In this document: positions 1 to 10,200 of the stretch, in pieces
How positions within the stretch are numbered: position 1 is the stretch's first letter
Layout: each line of letters opens with the position of its first letter
Assembly (NCBI GenBank): GCA_942493345.1
Contig: OW818695.1
Coordinates: 3,844,001-3,908,000 of the forward strand
Length of the DNA: 64,000 nucleotides
Reading direction: 5' to 3'
Source of the DNA: GWE2-42-39 sp942493345
GTDB taxonomy: Bacteria > Bacteroidota > Bacteroidia > Bacteroidales > Prolixibacteraceae
Notes under the pieces: generated by a model
What the model saw: the letters and a program-made list of their open reading frames with translations, nothing else
Told to the model about the DNA's origin: nothing
Databases searched by the model: none
Program-made: the position numbers and the translations under genes

Positions 1-1
1 G

Positions 2-388
2 CAAAACCTTTTTATTTGTGCCAGTTCCGTTGCCCAGTGTGCGGGAATTGCTGCCTTGAAGGACAGTGATGCGGAAGTAGAACAGATGAAAAAAACTTAC
101 AACGAACGACGTTTGTACATGCTCGACCGCTTATCGAAAATGGGACTGAAACCGGCCATCGAACCGACCGGGGCTTTTTATGTGTTTATCAATGTGAAAC
201 ATATTTCCAACGATTCGTACAAGCTCGCTTTCGATATTCTTGAAAAAGCGCATGTTGGGGTCACTCCGGGCATCGATTTTGGCGAAAATGGCGAAGGGTA
301 TATTCGTTTGTCGTACGCAAATTCAATCGAAAACATTGACGAAGGGTTGACCCGACTGGAAAAGTATTTTAACGAATACCGGTATTAA
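2..388 (+). CDS. Class I/II aminotransferase, C-terminal part (partial at window start)
   Basis: The reading frame is open from the first bases of the window, so the gene begins upstream and only about 128 C-terminal residues are visible. The visible part carries the small-domain features of PLP fold-type I aminotransferases related to aspartate aminotransferase: an ICASSVAQ segment, the GAFYVF strand and a GEGYIRLSYA motif whose Arg would bind the substrate alpha-carboxylate. The catalytic lysine lies in the missing part, so the substrate cannot be read. The stop codon overlaps the stop codon of the convergent nitroreductase gene by two bases, leaving no terminator between them. An aspartate or aromatic aminotransferase is most likely. 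Confidence 0.85.
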   Translation, partial: QNLFICASSVAQCAGIAALKDSDAEVEQMKKTYNERRLYMLDRLSKMGLKPAIEPTGAFYVFINVKHISNDSYKLAFDILEKAHVGVTPGIDFGENGEGYIRLSYANSIENIDEGLTRLEKYFNEYRY

Positions 389-897
389 AACTGATTCCAA
401 CTAACAATATCGTCCAGCGGCTTCCTGATTTTTGTTTTCGGAACGTCTTCGCTGTATCCTATGGAAATGATAACCAGTGGTTCCACAAAATCGGGAATAT
501 TCAATACTTCTTTGCATTTTCCGATATCGAAATTGCACACCCAGCATGTGCCAAGGCCCAATTCTGTTGCCTGTAAAATAATATGGTCGGTGGCAATGGC
601 GGCATCTACTTCTGCAAAATTCTTTTGATCCCGGTTTCGGACCCAGGCCTGCCGGCGATCGGCACATACAACAATATAAATAGGGGCTTGCTTAAACCAT
701 TCGCGCGGATATGCTTCCTGTAAGGCTTTCTTCTTACCATCTTCATCAACAACCACAAAGTGCCATGGTTGGTAATTGATGGCTGATGGGGCATTTCTTC
801 CAGACTCCAGTACTTTCAGAATAAGTTCTTTCGAAACAGGTACGTTTTTATACGATCTGACAGAAAAACGGGCTGTAACAAGTTTTGAAAATTCCAT
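385..897 (-). CDS. Nitroreductase family protein
   Basis: A 170-residue FMN-dependent nitroreductase-like oxidoreductase, a family that reduces nitro groups, quinones or flavins with NAD(P)H. The N-terminal RFSVRSY followed by SGRNAPSAINYQPWHF is the classical FMN-binding signature. The LGLGTCWVCNFD and IISIGY segments match the C-terminal half. The length fits the short single-domain members. The ATG at 897 is preferred because it opens with the family-typical MEFSKLVTARFSVR; an in-frame TTG at 918 would add seven residues with no support. The real substrate cannot be predicted. It converges on the aminotransferase gene with overlapping stops. Confidence 0.88.
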   Translation of the reverse strand: MEFSKLVTARFSVRSYKNVPVSKELILKVLESGRNAPSAINYQPWHFVVVDEDGKKKALQEAYPREWFKQAPIYIVVCADRRQAWVRNRDQKNFAEVDAAIATDHIILQATELGLGTCWVCNFDIGKCKEVLNIPDFVEPLVIISIGYSEDVPKTKIRKPLDDIVSWNQF

Positions 898-1102
898 AAC
901 AGATTGGTTTTTTAGCAAAATTAGCTCAAAAGCAGAACAGACGGTATGGAAAGAGATGCAATTTATTCGTGAAATGTTAAAATTTTATTAAAGTGATTTT
1001 TTTCTGTAACAAAAATTGCTTCTGTCAGTCTTACATGAAGAAAAGAGATAATTAAAAACTCTTTTACATAGAAACAATAAATGAAAACAAAATTCAAAAG
1101 TT

Positions 1103-1564
1103 ATGAAAAACAATTTATTTGTAATGTTATTAATCTTTCTGGCAACTTTTTCATTTGGTGCCAATGCCACCAGCTTCGGCACGGATGAATTTCAAATTAC
1201 CCCAATCGACAAACCTACTGTTGAATCGGCTACGAAAGAGTGGATACTGAAGTATTCAAACAGCAATGATTTTGAACTTCGAATTGCTCTGATGCCAACC
1301 CCAAAAGGGCTTGAATATATGGTTTATTCCAAATATTTTGAAGTATGCTATGCCAATTACAAAAATGGATTTGGAGTAAAAGGAGTAAAACCTTCATGGA
1401 GTAAGATAGAGACTAAGTACCGAGATGTGGCGCTGGATCCAATGAAAATATCGAAACAACGGATTATTTCTCAAAAAGAGGTTTCTGAATCGGAAGCGCT
1501 TGACTTAATAGCAAGTTATCTTCCCGATCTTTTAACAGAAGAATACAAGTACCTGTTGAAATAG
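1103..1564 (+). CDS. Secreted hypothetical protein
   Basis: This 153-residue protein starts with a clear signal peptide (charged MKNN, a hydrophobic core, and a probable cleavage site after GANA at about residue 22). I do not recognise the mature domain, which contains several aromatic residues and one cysteine and no obvious catalytic motif. The gene is monocistronic: it is followed after 20 bases by a perfect 19-bp hairpin terminator. It is probably periplasmic or surface-exposed. The function is unknown. Confidence 0.7.
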   Translation: MKNNLFVMLLIFLATFSFGANATSFGTDEFQITPIDKPTVESATKEWILKYSNSNDFELRIALMPTPKGLEYMVYSKYFEVCYANYKNGFGVKGVKPSWSKIETKYRDVALDPMKISKQRIISQKEVSESEALDLIASYLPDLLTEEYKYLLK

Positions 1565-1584
1565 TTTGGTTTAAACAAAAACGG

Positions 1585-1634
1585 AAAGGTGTCGAAAAAG
1601 CTCTTGTATTGGTGAGCTTTTTCGACACCTTTTT
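1585..1634 (+). terminator. Rho-independent terminator
   Basis: A perfect 19-bp inverted repeat (1585-1603 with 1614-1632, ten-base loop) is followed by a T run. It lies just after the stop codon of the secreted protein and would end its transcript. Confidence 0.85.
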
Positions 1635-1927
1635 ATATCCATTTGCAAACTAAGCTGTAAGTAAGGTCCTTTGCCGTTTTTACGGTTTCTTTTTCTTCGT
1701 CTGACCTTTCCCTTTATTCACAAACAGAACGATCTATTCCCGATTAAGAATATATTTTCGCCATCCCTTTGCATTATTTTCTTTCTACTCTTTTCATTGT
1801 TCTATGAATGTTTGTCATACAATTTTGTAACTTCTGCCAATAATTGGTAAAAAGTTACACGATAGCAGGAATGGCACAATTATTATGGAAAAAAAACGCA
1901 AGCGTTTTAATTACTCTTCATTATAAT
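1635..1927. other. AT-rich intergenic region upstream of secA
   Basis: About 290 bases with no convincing reading frame on either strand and no RNA gene. The only recognisable signal is the secA promoter element at its downstream edge. Confidence 0.5.
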
Positions 1928-1935
1928 TACATTTG
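1928..1935 (+). promoter_or_regulatory. Putative -7 element of the secA promoter
   Basis: TACATTTG matches the Bacteroidota housekeeping -7 consensus TAnnTTTG. A weak TTTT stands 19 bases upstream in place of TTTG. The element lies 36 bases before the secA ATG. Confidence 0.45.
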
Positions 1936-1971
1936 TGAGCATTAATTCAGAAATATAAAAAAACTACAATA

Positions 1972-4900
1972 ATGGCATTTGTGAATAAACTACTCGGAAA
2001 GTTTCTGGGTAACAAGTCTGAACGTGATATCCGTGAAATAAACCCAATCCTCGAAGAAGTAAAAAAAGAATACGAACGGATTAAAAACTTATCCAACGAT
2101 GGGCTAAGAGAAGAATCTACGAGGATAAAATCAATAATTCGTGAGCGGATCAGGCCCGATGAAGAACAAATCGTCGCATTAAAGCAGCAGGTCGAAGAAG
2201 TTGAAATTCAGGAAGGTGAGAAAATATATCAGGAAATTGATAAAATTGAAGAACGCATTGAGGTTAAAATTGAAGAAGTTTTAAATGAAGTTCTTCCACC
2301 GGCTTTTGCAGTGATAAAGGAAACTGCAAAACGTTTTTTTGAAAATGAAGAAGTTGAAGTTTCTGCCAGTGATTTCGATCGCGATATAGCTGCAACCCGG
2401 AGCCATGTTGTTATTAAAGGCGAAAAAGCATTGTGGCAAAACCGTTGGATTGCAGGAGGTAACGAAATTACCTGGGATATGGTGCATTACGATGTACAGT
2501 TGATTGGTGGGATTGTGCTTCATTCCGGAAAAATTTCAGAGATGGGCACTGGGGAAGGAAAAACATTGGTTGCAACATTGCCGGTTTTTCTGAATGCCCT
2601 TGCCGGACGTGGTGTTCACGTGGTTACAGTGAACGATTACCTGTCGAAACGTGACTCCGAATGGATGGGGCCGATCTTCGAATTCCATGGTTTGAGTGTG
2701 GATTGTATCGACAAACATCAACCCAATTCGGATGCTCGTCGCAAAGCGTACATTGCGGATATTACCTACGGAACAAATAACGAATTTGGGTTCGACTACC
2801 TGCGCGATAACATGGCTATCAATCCGAACGATCTGGTACAGCGCAAACACCATTATGCAATTGTTGACGAGGTTGACTCGGTATTGATCGATGATGCCCG
2901 TACGCCGTTGATTATTTCCGGTCCGGTACCGAAAGGCGATAATCAGAAGTTTGAAGAGTTGAAACCAAGAGTTGAAAAACTTTTCAATGCTCAACGAAAC
3001 ATGGTGACCCAGCTTTTGGCCGATGCCAAACGTATACTTAATAAAGAAAATGCTACCAAGGAAGAACAGGAAGAAGGTTCTCTGCTTTTGCTGCGCGCCC
3101 ATAAAGGGTTACCAAAAACCAAAGCTTTGATCAAATTTTTGAGCGAAGAGGGAATCAAGGCGCAGATGACCAAAACGGAGAATTACTATATGCAGGACAA
3201 TAACAAAAACATGCACAAGGTTACTGATGACTTGTTTTTTGTTATTGAAGAAAAACAAAATTCGGTAGAACTTACCGATAAAGGAATTGATTTAATTTCG
3301 AGCGACCTCGAAGATGCTTCGTCCTTTGTTTTGCCTGATGTAGGTTCTGAAATTGCTGAAATTGAAAATAATAAAAGTCTTTCTCCCCAGGAAGTACTTG
3401 AGAAAAAAGACGAATTGCTTCAAAATTACGCTGTAAAATCGGAGCGAGTGCATACGATCAATCAGTTGTTGAAAGCCTATGCCATGTTTGAAATAGATGT
3501 GGAATATGTGGTGATTGATAACAAGGTCAAGATTGTTGACGAGCAAACAGGTCGTATCATGGAAGGTCGCCGTTATTCCGACGGTTTGCACCAGGCCATC
3601 GAAGCAAAAGAACGATTGAAGGTAGAAGCTGCAACGCAGACATTTGCAACCATTACCCTTCAGAATTATTTCAGGATGTACCATAAACTGGCCGGTATGA
3701 CTGGTACTGCCGAAACAGAAGCAGGTGAATTCTGGGATATTTACAAATTGGAAGTGGTCGTTATTCCAACCAATCGCCCCATTGCCCGCGACGATCGAGA
3801 AGACATGGTTTATAAAACCAAACGTGAAAAATACAATGCTGTAATTACAGAAATAGCTGACCTTTATCAGGCAGGCCGACCAGTACTGGTGGGTACCACT
3901 TCGGTCGAAATTTCCGAGCTACTGAGCCGCATGCTTAAAATCAGGGGCATCAAACACAATGTTTTGAACGCGAAATTACATGCCCGCGAGGCTGAAATTG
4001 TTGCTGAAGCTGGTCAGAAAGGAATGGTGACCATCGCTACGAACATGGCTGGTCGTGGTACCGACATCAAGTTGTCGCCGGAAGTGAAAGCCGCCGGTGG
4101 TTTGGCCATTATTGGTACCGAGCGACATGATTCACGACGGGTCGACCGCCAGTTGCGCGGACGTGCCGGTCGACAAGGCGACCCCGGGACTTCGCAATTC
4201 TATGTTTCGCTGGAAGACGATTTGATGCGTCTGTTCGGTTCCGACCGGATTACCGGAATCATGGACCGGTTGGGGTTGAAAGAAGGGGAGATGATCCAGC
4301 ATTCGATGATTACCAAGTCGATTGAACGGGCACAACGAAAAGTGGAAGAAAATAATTTCGGCATTCGTAAACGGTTGCTCGAATACGACGATGTGATGAA
4401 CTCGCAGCGCGAAGTAATCTATAAAAAACGTCGCCATGCCTTGTTTGGCGAACGTCTGGAGGTTGATATTCTAAACATGATGTACGATTCCGTTGAGAAC
4501 CTGGTAAACGAATATCATGGTTCGGAAATGTTTACTGATTTCAAGCTCGAATTAATGCGATTGATGTCGATTGAATCACCTGTTTCTGAGAGTGAGTTCA
4601 ATAAAATGACCCCGGATGAAATTACCAATGCGATCTATGAAACGATGATTGCTTTCTATACCCGAAAAGTGGAAACTATTTCACGTCAGGCATATCCGGT
4701 AATTAAAGATGTTTACGAACGTAAATCGCACATGTACCAGAATATTGTTGTGCCTATTTCCGATGGTAAACGGGTATTCCAGATTGTGACCAACCTCGAA
4801 GCAGCATACAACAATAAAGGAAAAGAACTGGTAAAAGCGTACCAGAAACAAATCGTTCTTTCAACCATTGATGAAGCATGGAAAGAACAGTTGCGCGAAA

Positions 4901-5289
4901 TGGACGACCTGAAGCAATCGGTTCAGAATGCTACTTACGAACAAAAAGATCCGCTGCTGATATACAAATTCGAATCGTTCAATTTGTTTAAAGTGATGGT
5001 TGGAAAGGTGAATAAAGATATTGTTTCAACCCTGATCAAAGGTCACATCCCAATCAGCGACCCGGACGAGGTGAAAGAAGCTGCAGCTCGCAGTCATACC
5101 GATATGAGCCGTTATTCAACGTCTAAAACAGAGTTACCTGGAATGCCGGGACATAGCGGAGAACAACAGCAAAAAGAACCGCAAAAAACACAACCTGTAA
5201 GGGTTGAGAAGAAAGTGGGACGAAATGATCCATGCCCGTGTGGTAGTGGAAAAAAATTCAAATCGTGCCACGGTATAGGGCAAGTTTAA
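1972..5289 (+). CDS. secA: Preprotein translocase ATPase SecA
   Basis: SecA is the motor ATPase that pushes unfolded preproteins through SecYEG at the inner membrane. The Walker A segment MGTGEGKT lies at residues 191-198, the Walker B DEVD at 299-302, and the LIDDARTPLIISG sequence characteristic of SecA follows. The second motor domain is seen in TNMAGRGTDI and QLRGRAGRQGDPG. The C-terminal zinc and SecB-binding tail is intact, with ligands C1088, C1090, C1099 and H1100. At 1,105 residues it is longer than E. coli SecA (901) because of insertions in the N-terminal half, which is normal for Bacteroidota. lgt follows after 19 bases and is probably co-transcribed. Confidence 0.98.
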   Translation: MAFVNKLLGKFLGNKSERDIREINPILEEVKKEYERIKNLSNDGLREESTRIKSIIRERIRPDEEQIVALKQQVEEVEIQEGEKIYQEIDKIEERIEVKIEEVLNEVLPPAFAVIKETAKRFFENEEVEVSASDFDRDIAATRSHVVIKGEKALWQNRWIAGGNEITWDMVHYDVQLIGGIVLHSGKISEMGTGEGKTLVATLPVFLNALAGRGVHVVTVNDYLSKRDSEWMGPIFEFHGLSVDCIDKHQPNSDARRKAYIADITYGTNNEFGFDYLRDNMAINPNDLVQRKHHYAIVDEVDSVLIDDARTPLIISGPVPKGDNQKFEELKPRVEKLFNAQRNMVTQLLADAKRILNKENATKEEQEEGSLLLLRAHKGLPKTKALIKFLSEEGIKAQMTKTENYYMQDNNKNMHKVTDDLFFVIEEKQNSVELTDKGIDLISSDLEDASSFVLPDVGSEIAEIENNKSLSPQEVLEKKDELLQNYAVKSERVHTINQLLKAYAMFEIDVEYVVIDNKVKIVDEQTGRIMEGRRYSDGLHQAIEAKERLKVEAATQTFATITLQNYFRMYHKLAGMTGTAETEAGEFWDIYKLEVVVIPTNRPIARDDREDMVYKTKREKYNAVITEIADLYQAGRPVLVGTTSVEISELLSRMLKIRGIKHNVLNAKLHAREAEIVAEAGQKGMVTIATNMAGRGTDIKLSPEVKAAGGLAIIGTERHDSRRVDRQLRGRAGRQGDPGTSQFYVSLEDDLMRLFGSDRITGIMDRLGLKEGEMIQHSMITKSIERAQRKVEENNFGIRKRLLEYDDVMNSQREVIYKKRRHALFGERLEVDILNMMYDSVENLVNEYHGSEMFTDFKLELMRLMSIESPVSESEFNKMTPDEITNAIYETMIAFYTRKVETISRQAYPVIKDVYERKSHMYQNIVVPISDGKRVFQIVTNLEAAYNNKGKELVKAYQKQIVLSTIDEAWKEQLREMDDLKQSVQNATYEQKDPLLIYKFESFNLFKVMVGKVNKDIVSTLIKGHIPISDPDEVKEAAARSHTDMSRYSTSKTELPGMPGHSGEQQQKEPQKTQPVRVEKKVGRNDPCPCGSGKKFKSCHGIGQV

Positions 5290-5308
5290 TAAATAAAACG
5301 CATACCGG

Positions 5309-6121
5309 ATGATGGATTTTATAACCTTTATTCATTGGGATGCAAGTCCTGAAATATTTAAACTCGGATTGTTTTCCGTTCGCTGGTACGGGCTGATGTT
5401 CGCAGTTGGCTTTCTGGGCGGCTATTACATGGTCGAGCGGATGTTTAAATACGAAAAGCTCGATCTTAAATGGTTGGAAAGCCTTTTCATGTACATGATT
5501 ATTGCTACCATTGTCGGCGCCCGTCTGGGACATGTTCTTTTTTATGGATGGGACTACTATTCGCAGCATCCTTTCGAAATCATCAAGGTTTGGCATGGAG
5601 GGTTGGCCAGTCATGGCGGTGCATTGGGTATTGCTATTGCATTGTTTTATTGGAGCCGAAAAGTGTCGAAACGCCCGCTGGTATGGGTACTCGATCGTGT
5701 GGTTGTGCCAACGGCGCTGGTGGCGGCGCTCATTCGGTTCGGTAATTTAATGAATTCTGAAATTTACGGAGTTGAAACAACTTTACCCTGGGGTTTTATT
5801 TTCCTGCGAAACAGCGAAACAGTTGCCAAACACCCGACCCAGATTTATGAGTCGCTCAGTTACCTGGTCACTTTCGGAACTGTGCTTTGGATGTATTGGA
5901 AAACCAAGTCGAAAGACCGTCAGGGATTGATTACCGGGATATTTTTTATCATGGTATTTACGGCTCGTTTCTTTGTTGAGTTTGTAAAGCAAGTTCAAGA
6001 AGATTTTGAAGCAGACATGGCTTTGAACATGGGACAAATATTAAGTATTCCGTTTATTTTGATAGGAATATTTTTAGTTGTGAGGGCTCTCAAACGTGAA
6101 CCGGTGATATACAAAAACTGA
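5309..6121 (+). CDS. lgt: Prolipoprotein diacylglyceryl transferase
   Basis: Lgt moves a diacylglyceryl group from phosphatidylglycerol to the lipobox cysteine of prolipoproteins, the first step of lipoprotein maturation in the inner membrane. The 270-residue protein has about seven hydrophobic segments. It carries the family signatures: VRWYGLMFAVGF near the N terminus, VGARLGHVLFY, the WHGGLASHGGALG loop, RFGNLMNSEIYG, and HPTQIYESL in the C-terminal half. The ATG at 5309 is immediately followed by a second in-frame ATG; either could be used. The short gap after secA suggests a shared transcript. An IS200-like element begins directly after the stop codon. Confidence 0.97.
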   Translation: MMDFITFIHWDASPEIFKLGLFSVRWYGLMFAVGFLGGYYMVERMFKYEKLDLKWLESLFMYMIIATIVGARLGHVLFYGWDYYSQHPFEIIKVWHGGLASHGGALGIAIALFYWSRKVSKRPLVWVLDRVVVPTALVAALIRFGNLMNSEIYGVETTLPWGFIFLRNSETVAKHPTQIYESLSYLVTFGTVLWMYWKTKSKDRQGLITGIFFIMVFTARFFVEFVKQVQEDFEADMALNMGQILSIPFILIGIFLVVRALKREPVIYKN

Positions 6122-6786
6122 CCGGTCATTACCGATAAAAGTAAAAATCCCCATCCAGAGGAAGGGGCTTTGTGTTACCCCCTAGAAGGGGTAAAAATGT
6201 CGTTGCCCTCTAAGAAGGCAACGGGTCGTCCCCTGGTTAAAGTCATTTTTTATCTTCTCGCTTTTCTTGTTCTTCTTGATATTTCACATATCTCTTTATC
6301 ATTTCCTCATCCAGGCCAACAGTATCTACACAATATCCTTTCGGCCAGAAATGATTGCCCCAATAGGGGCGGTTCTTCAAACTCTTGAATTTGTTGAACA
6401 CGCGTATTGCCGTCCGACCTTTTAGAGTCCCAACAATACCCGAAATTGACTCTTTCGGAGGTACAAGTATCAACAAATGAACATGGTCTTGCTGAACATT
6501 TAGCTCACTTATTGTGCACCCTTTTTGATCGACAAACAGACGAATGCAATGTTCAACTTCTTCTCGTAACTCATCTTTCAGAATTCTATACCTATATTTG
6601 GGTGTCCAAACAATATGGTACGTACAGTGCCAAATGGCATGTGACATCTTTTTAAATCGACTCATTGTTTTTTCCTTTCTTTTGTTGTGGGGACAACTTT
6701 TGAAAGGTAACAATGAGCCGTTTTATAGGCAAACCCGTAAAACGGCTCTGACCACGTTCTGAGAACGTGGATTTTTAATCCGCATT
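6122..6786. mobile_element. IS200/IS605-family insertion element (approximate ends)
   Basis: This unit of roughly 665 bases holds one Y1-transposase gene on the minus strand, flanked by the subterminal hairpins expected for single-strand transposition. On the left are TTACCCC with GGGGTAA (6175-6194) and GTTGCC with GGCAAC (6202-6222). On the right are GAGCCGTTTTA with TAAAACGGCTC (6715-6748) and CCACGTTCT with AGAACGTGG (6752-6770). This group makes no target-site duplication, so the exact ends cannot be fixed by eye. There is no tnpB, as in IS200 itself. Confidence 0.7.
6243..6665 (-). CDS. tnpA: IS200/IS605 family transposase TnpA
   Basis: A 140-residue Y1 HUH transposase that cuts and joins single-stranded DNA at the hairpin ends of its element. 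The HUH motif is seen as HVHLLI. The nucleophilic tyrosine is within KRYVKYQEEQE near the C terminus. The N terminus HCTYHIVWTPKYRYRIL is typical of the family. The length matches intact IS200 TnpA and there is no frameshift, so the element may be active. The ATG at 6665 is chosen; the frame extends upstream to 6713, but those residues lie outside the family's usual start. Confidence 0.93.
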   Translation of the reverse strand: MSRFKKMSHAIWHCTYHIVWTPKYRYRILKDELREEVEHCIRLFVDQKGCTISELNVQQDHVHLLILVPPKESISGIVGTLKGRTAIRVFNKFKSLKNRPYWGNHFWPKGYCVDTVGLDEEMIKRYVKYQEEQEKREDKK

Positions 6787-6838
6787 AAAATAAAGAAGGT
6801 GAAATCAGTGTTGAAACTGGTTTCACCTTCTTTATTTT
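6787..6838. terminator. Strong bidirectional hairpin terminator
   Basis: An 18-bp perfect inverted repeat (6787-6804 with 6821-6838) has A-rich and T-rich arms and can work in both directions. It lies directly outside the IS200-like element. It may be the original lgt terminator now separated from lgt by the insertion. Confidence 0.75.
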
Positions 6839-6903
6839 AATTCTTGTATTTGACGTGATTTAAACTATTAATACCAACCATTTTTGAGCTCATTACCTTC
6901 AAA

Positions 6904-7110
6904 TTAATAAATCAGCATAACACGACAATCATTTTTCTTTTCAGAGGACAAGCATACTTTCTTTTCATTGTTAAGCCAGTCCAATACTTGCAAAACATCT
7001 TGTTTCTCAAGGTTCGTATAATACTCCAGTTCTTCAACCGACATTATGCCTTCTTCTTCGAGAGTTGAAAGAACTGTTTGTGCATCATTTTTTAGTTTTT
7101 CGGTAATCAT
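6904..7110 (-). CDS. Small winged-helix domain protein (DUF2582-like)
   Basis: A 68-residue protein whose sequence (EEEGIMSVEELEYYTNLEKQDVLQVLDWLNNEKKV) has the helix-turn-helix plus wing layout of the short DUF2582 winged-helix proteins common in Bacteroidota. These are presumed nucleic-acid binders without a known regulon. It stands alone between the IS-adjacent terminator and the RND pump gene, about 100 bases downstream of the pump stop codon, so it could be the last gene of that operon. The function is inferred from the fold only. Confidence 0.65.
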   Translation of the reverse strand: MITEKLKNDAQTVLSTLEEEGIMSVEELEYYTNLEKQDVLQVLDWLNNEKKVCLSSEKKNDCRVMLIY

Positions 7111-7212
7111 CTTCTTTTTAAGATTTATCCTGCCATCTCCCCATCCGGGTTTTTCCGGACAGGAAGAGCAGGAATTGTTTCTGTTTTCAGAACATTAAAA
7201 TGTATTTATCAA

Positions 7213-10200
7213 TTAATTAAACGATTTCATTTCAGTATAAATATGCTCCGTTTCTGCTATCTCCTTTTGGCGTTTTTGTTCGTTCAGTTTGTCTTTCTTC
7301 AGCAATTTTGAGATAAGCACATAAATAACCGGAATAATGATCAGCGACAGGAACATTGAGCTGGTTAATCCGCCGATCAGTACCCACCCGATGCCACTTT
7401 TCCATTCGGCGCCTGCACCATTGGAAAGAGCCAACGGCAGCAATCCGAATATCAGGGCTAAGTTGGTCATCAAAATCGGGCGGAAACGAAGACTGGTTGC
7501 TTCCACAATGGCATCGTAAACTTTGTGCCCTTTTTCAACCATGTCGTTGGCAAAGTCGACCACCAGGATGGCATTTTTGGCCACAAGCCCCATCAACATG
7601 ATGATCCCCATGATGGAGAAGAGGCTCATGCTTTTTCCGGCCAGTGCCAGCGCCAGTAACGCACCGATTATGGAGAGGGGCAACGAGAACATCACAACAA
7701 ACGGATAAGCATAGCTGTCGTATAGTGCCACCATGGTCAAATAAACCAGGAGGATAGAGGCAATCAGGGCAACCAACATGCTTCCGAACGACTCGGTTTG
7801 GTTTTCCATGTCACCTGCATAAACCACGTCAACACCAATCGGTTTGTCGGTTTCGGCCAGTTTGGCCTGAATTTCTTCTCCAATGGTACCAATGGTGTTC
7901 CCGGCCACCTGTCCGGTAATGGAAACCGACGACAGTTTATTGTAGCGGGTCAGCATTGCAGGGCCTTTCTTTTCCGTAACGCTTGCAATCTGTTTCAGTT
8001 TAACGATACTTCCGGTGCGGGTAATCAGCGACATGTTTTCGACATCCTCTTTATTCTTTTTGTTGAACTCGTCGAGCCGGATGTTAATGTCGTACTCTTC
8101 TCCTGATTCTTTGTATTTCAAATCGTTGTCGCCGGCAAAAGCGATACGCAGTTCAGCGCCTACTTCACCAAGGGTCAGCCCCATCTTAGCCAGTTTTTCA
8201 CGGTCAATCTCAACATTCAGTTCCATATTTCCTTCTTCGTCGGAGGTTTCGACATCCGTGGTACCCTGGGCATTTTTTGCCACTTCGAAAACTTTGGCCG
8301 CATATTGTCTCACCTCCTCGTAATTGTTTCCGCGGACGATTAATTCGAGCGGACGGGTAGTTGTCCCCATGATGCTGAGTTCGTTTACCGTAAATTTAGG
8401 ACCGGCAAACATTTTAGCCAGTGCATTTTTTGTTTGAATGCTGAATACTTTTGACGAAACATTCCGTTTCTTCTTGTCAACCAGTTTGATATTAATTTCA
8501 GCAGTATTCGGAGTTTCGTTGAACGACATACTTCCTCCTTCAGAACCTACTTTGGTGAAAAGCATATCTACTTCGGGGTACTTCAGTATTTCCTGTTCAA
8601 CTTTTGCGCACATTTTTGCCGTTTCGTCCAGCGTTGCATTTTTTTCAAGTTCCAACTTCAGGATAAATTCACCCCGGTCGCCGGCATCCATAAACTCGGT
8701 CTGAATAAAACCTTTTGAAACAAGCGAACACGAGGCCAGCAACAGCAGAAAAACAGAAATTAATGTTACCGTTTTGTGATGTAAGGCCCATTGCATGGCG
8801 GACATAATGTATCCTTTTATTTCGTTGACCACCGATTCGAACCCTATCAGGAAACGGTCGAGCCAACTGTTTTTTTTCAGTATTTTAATTTTTCCGAAGC
8901 GCGAAGTCAACAGTGGAACCAGTGTAAACGATACCAGCAAACTGATTAAAATAGAGAACACGATGACCAGTGAAAACGAGCGAAGAATTTCGCCGGTCAT
9001 TCCACTGGTTAACCCAATTGGCAGGAACACTGCAATTAGCACGATGGTAATTGAAACCACCGTGACACCAAGTTCTTTGGTTGCATCAAGCGATGCCTGC
9101 CAGCGCTTTTTGCCTTCTTCCATGTGGCGGTAAATATTTTCCAAAACTACAATGGCATCGTCAACAATAACCCCAACCACAATCGACATAGCGAGCAGGG
9201 TCATCAGGTTCAGTGAGAAACCAAAGATTTTGAAGATCACAAAAGTTGAAATAATGGAGGTTGGAATGGAAACGATCACAAACACCAGGTTCCGGAAACT
9301 GTGCAGGAACAGCAACATGGTGATGGATACCAGGATGATTGCAAATATCAGGTCGACCATCACACTGTTAACGGCATCTTTCGTGAACTCAGAAGAGTCG
9401 CTGGCGATCGTAAATTTTAGGTTCTGGTCGCTGTATTTGGTTTCAAATTCTTTGAAAAGCAGTTGTGCCTGTTCGCTAATTTCAACTGCGTTTGCCCCGC
9501 TTTGTTTCTGAATTGACATGCCAATAGCCGGAATACCATTGATGCGGGCCGTTTTGGTGCTTTCTTTATTCCCGTCGACGACAGTAGCTACATCTTTTAT
9601 CTTGATGGTTGAGCCGTCGGGCGATGTGCGAAGGATTAGTTCCCTGATTTCATCAATGGAGGCAAATTTCCCGCTTAAACGGATCAGCGAACGGGTTTGG
9701 TCGTCTTTTATATTTCCGATCGGGAAATCGAGGTTCGATGCAGCAATCATCTGTTTCAGCAGAGAAAGTGAAATGCCGTATTGCTGCAATTTCTGGGCAT
9801 CTGCTTTAATCTGAATCTCGCGCTGGTTACCGCCGATGATTTCAACCTGGGCAACACCTTTAATCTGAGAAATGTAAGGGACAATATTTAAATCGATCAA
9901 ATCATAGAACTGTTGTTCCGGCATGTTCGACGAAGCTGCGATGCTCATGATTGGCATCATGTTCATGTCCATTTTCATAAACCGGGGCAGTTCGGCATCT
10001 TCAGGCAAATCGCTTTGAATCATGTTTACCTTACGCTCACAATCCTGAAGCGAAATGTCAGCGTCCATGTCATCTTTCAGCTGAATAACCACGATGGACA
10101 TGTTCTCGAACGAATAGGAGTTGAGTTTGTCAATTCCTTCCATACCCGAGACCGCATCTTCAATCGGTTTGGTTACCGAGCTTTCTACTTCGCTGGGTGC

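Noticed and set aside
5470..5750. Two overlapping short plus-strand frames inside lgt
   Set aside because: They are out of frame with a well-conserved lgt gene and have no start signals of their own.
6122..6838. A CRISPR array, because of several short repeats with hairpins near the transposase
   Set aside because: The hairpins differ from each other in sequence and there are no regular spacers; they are IS200-type ends and a terminator.
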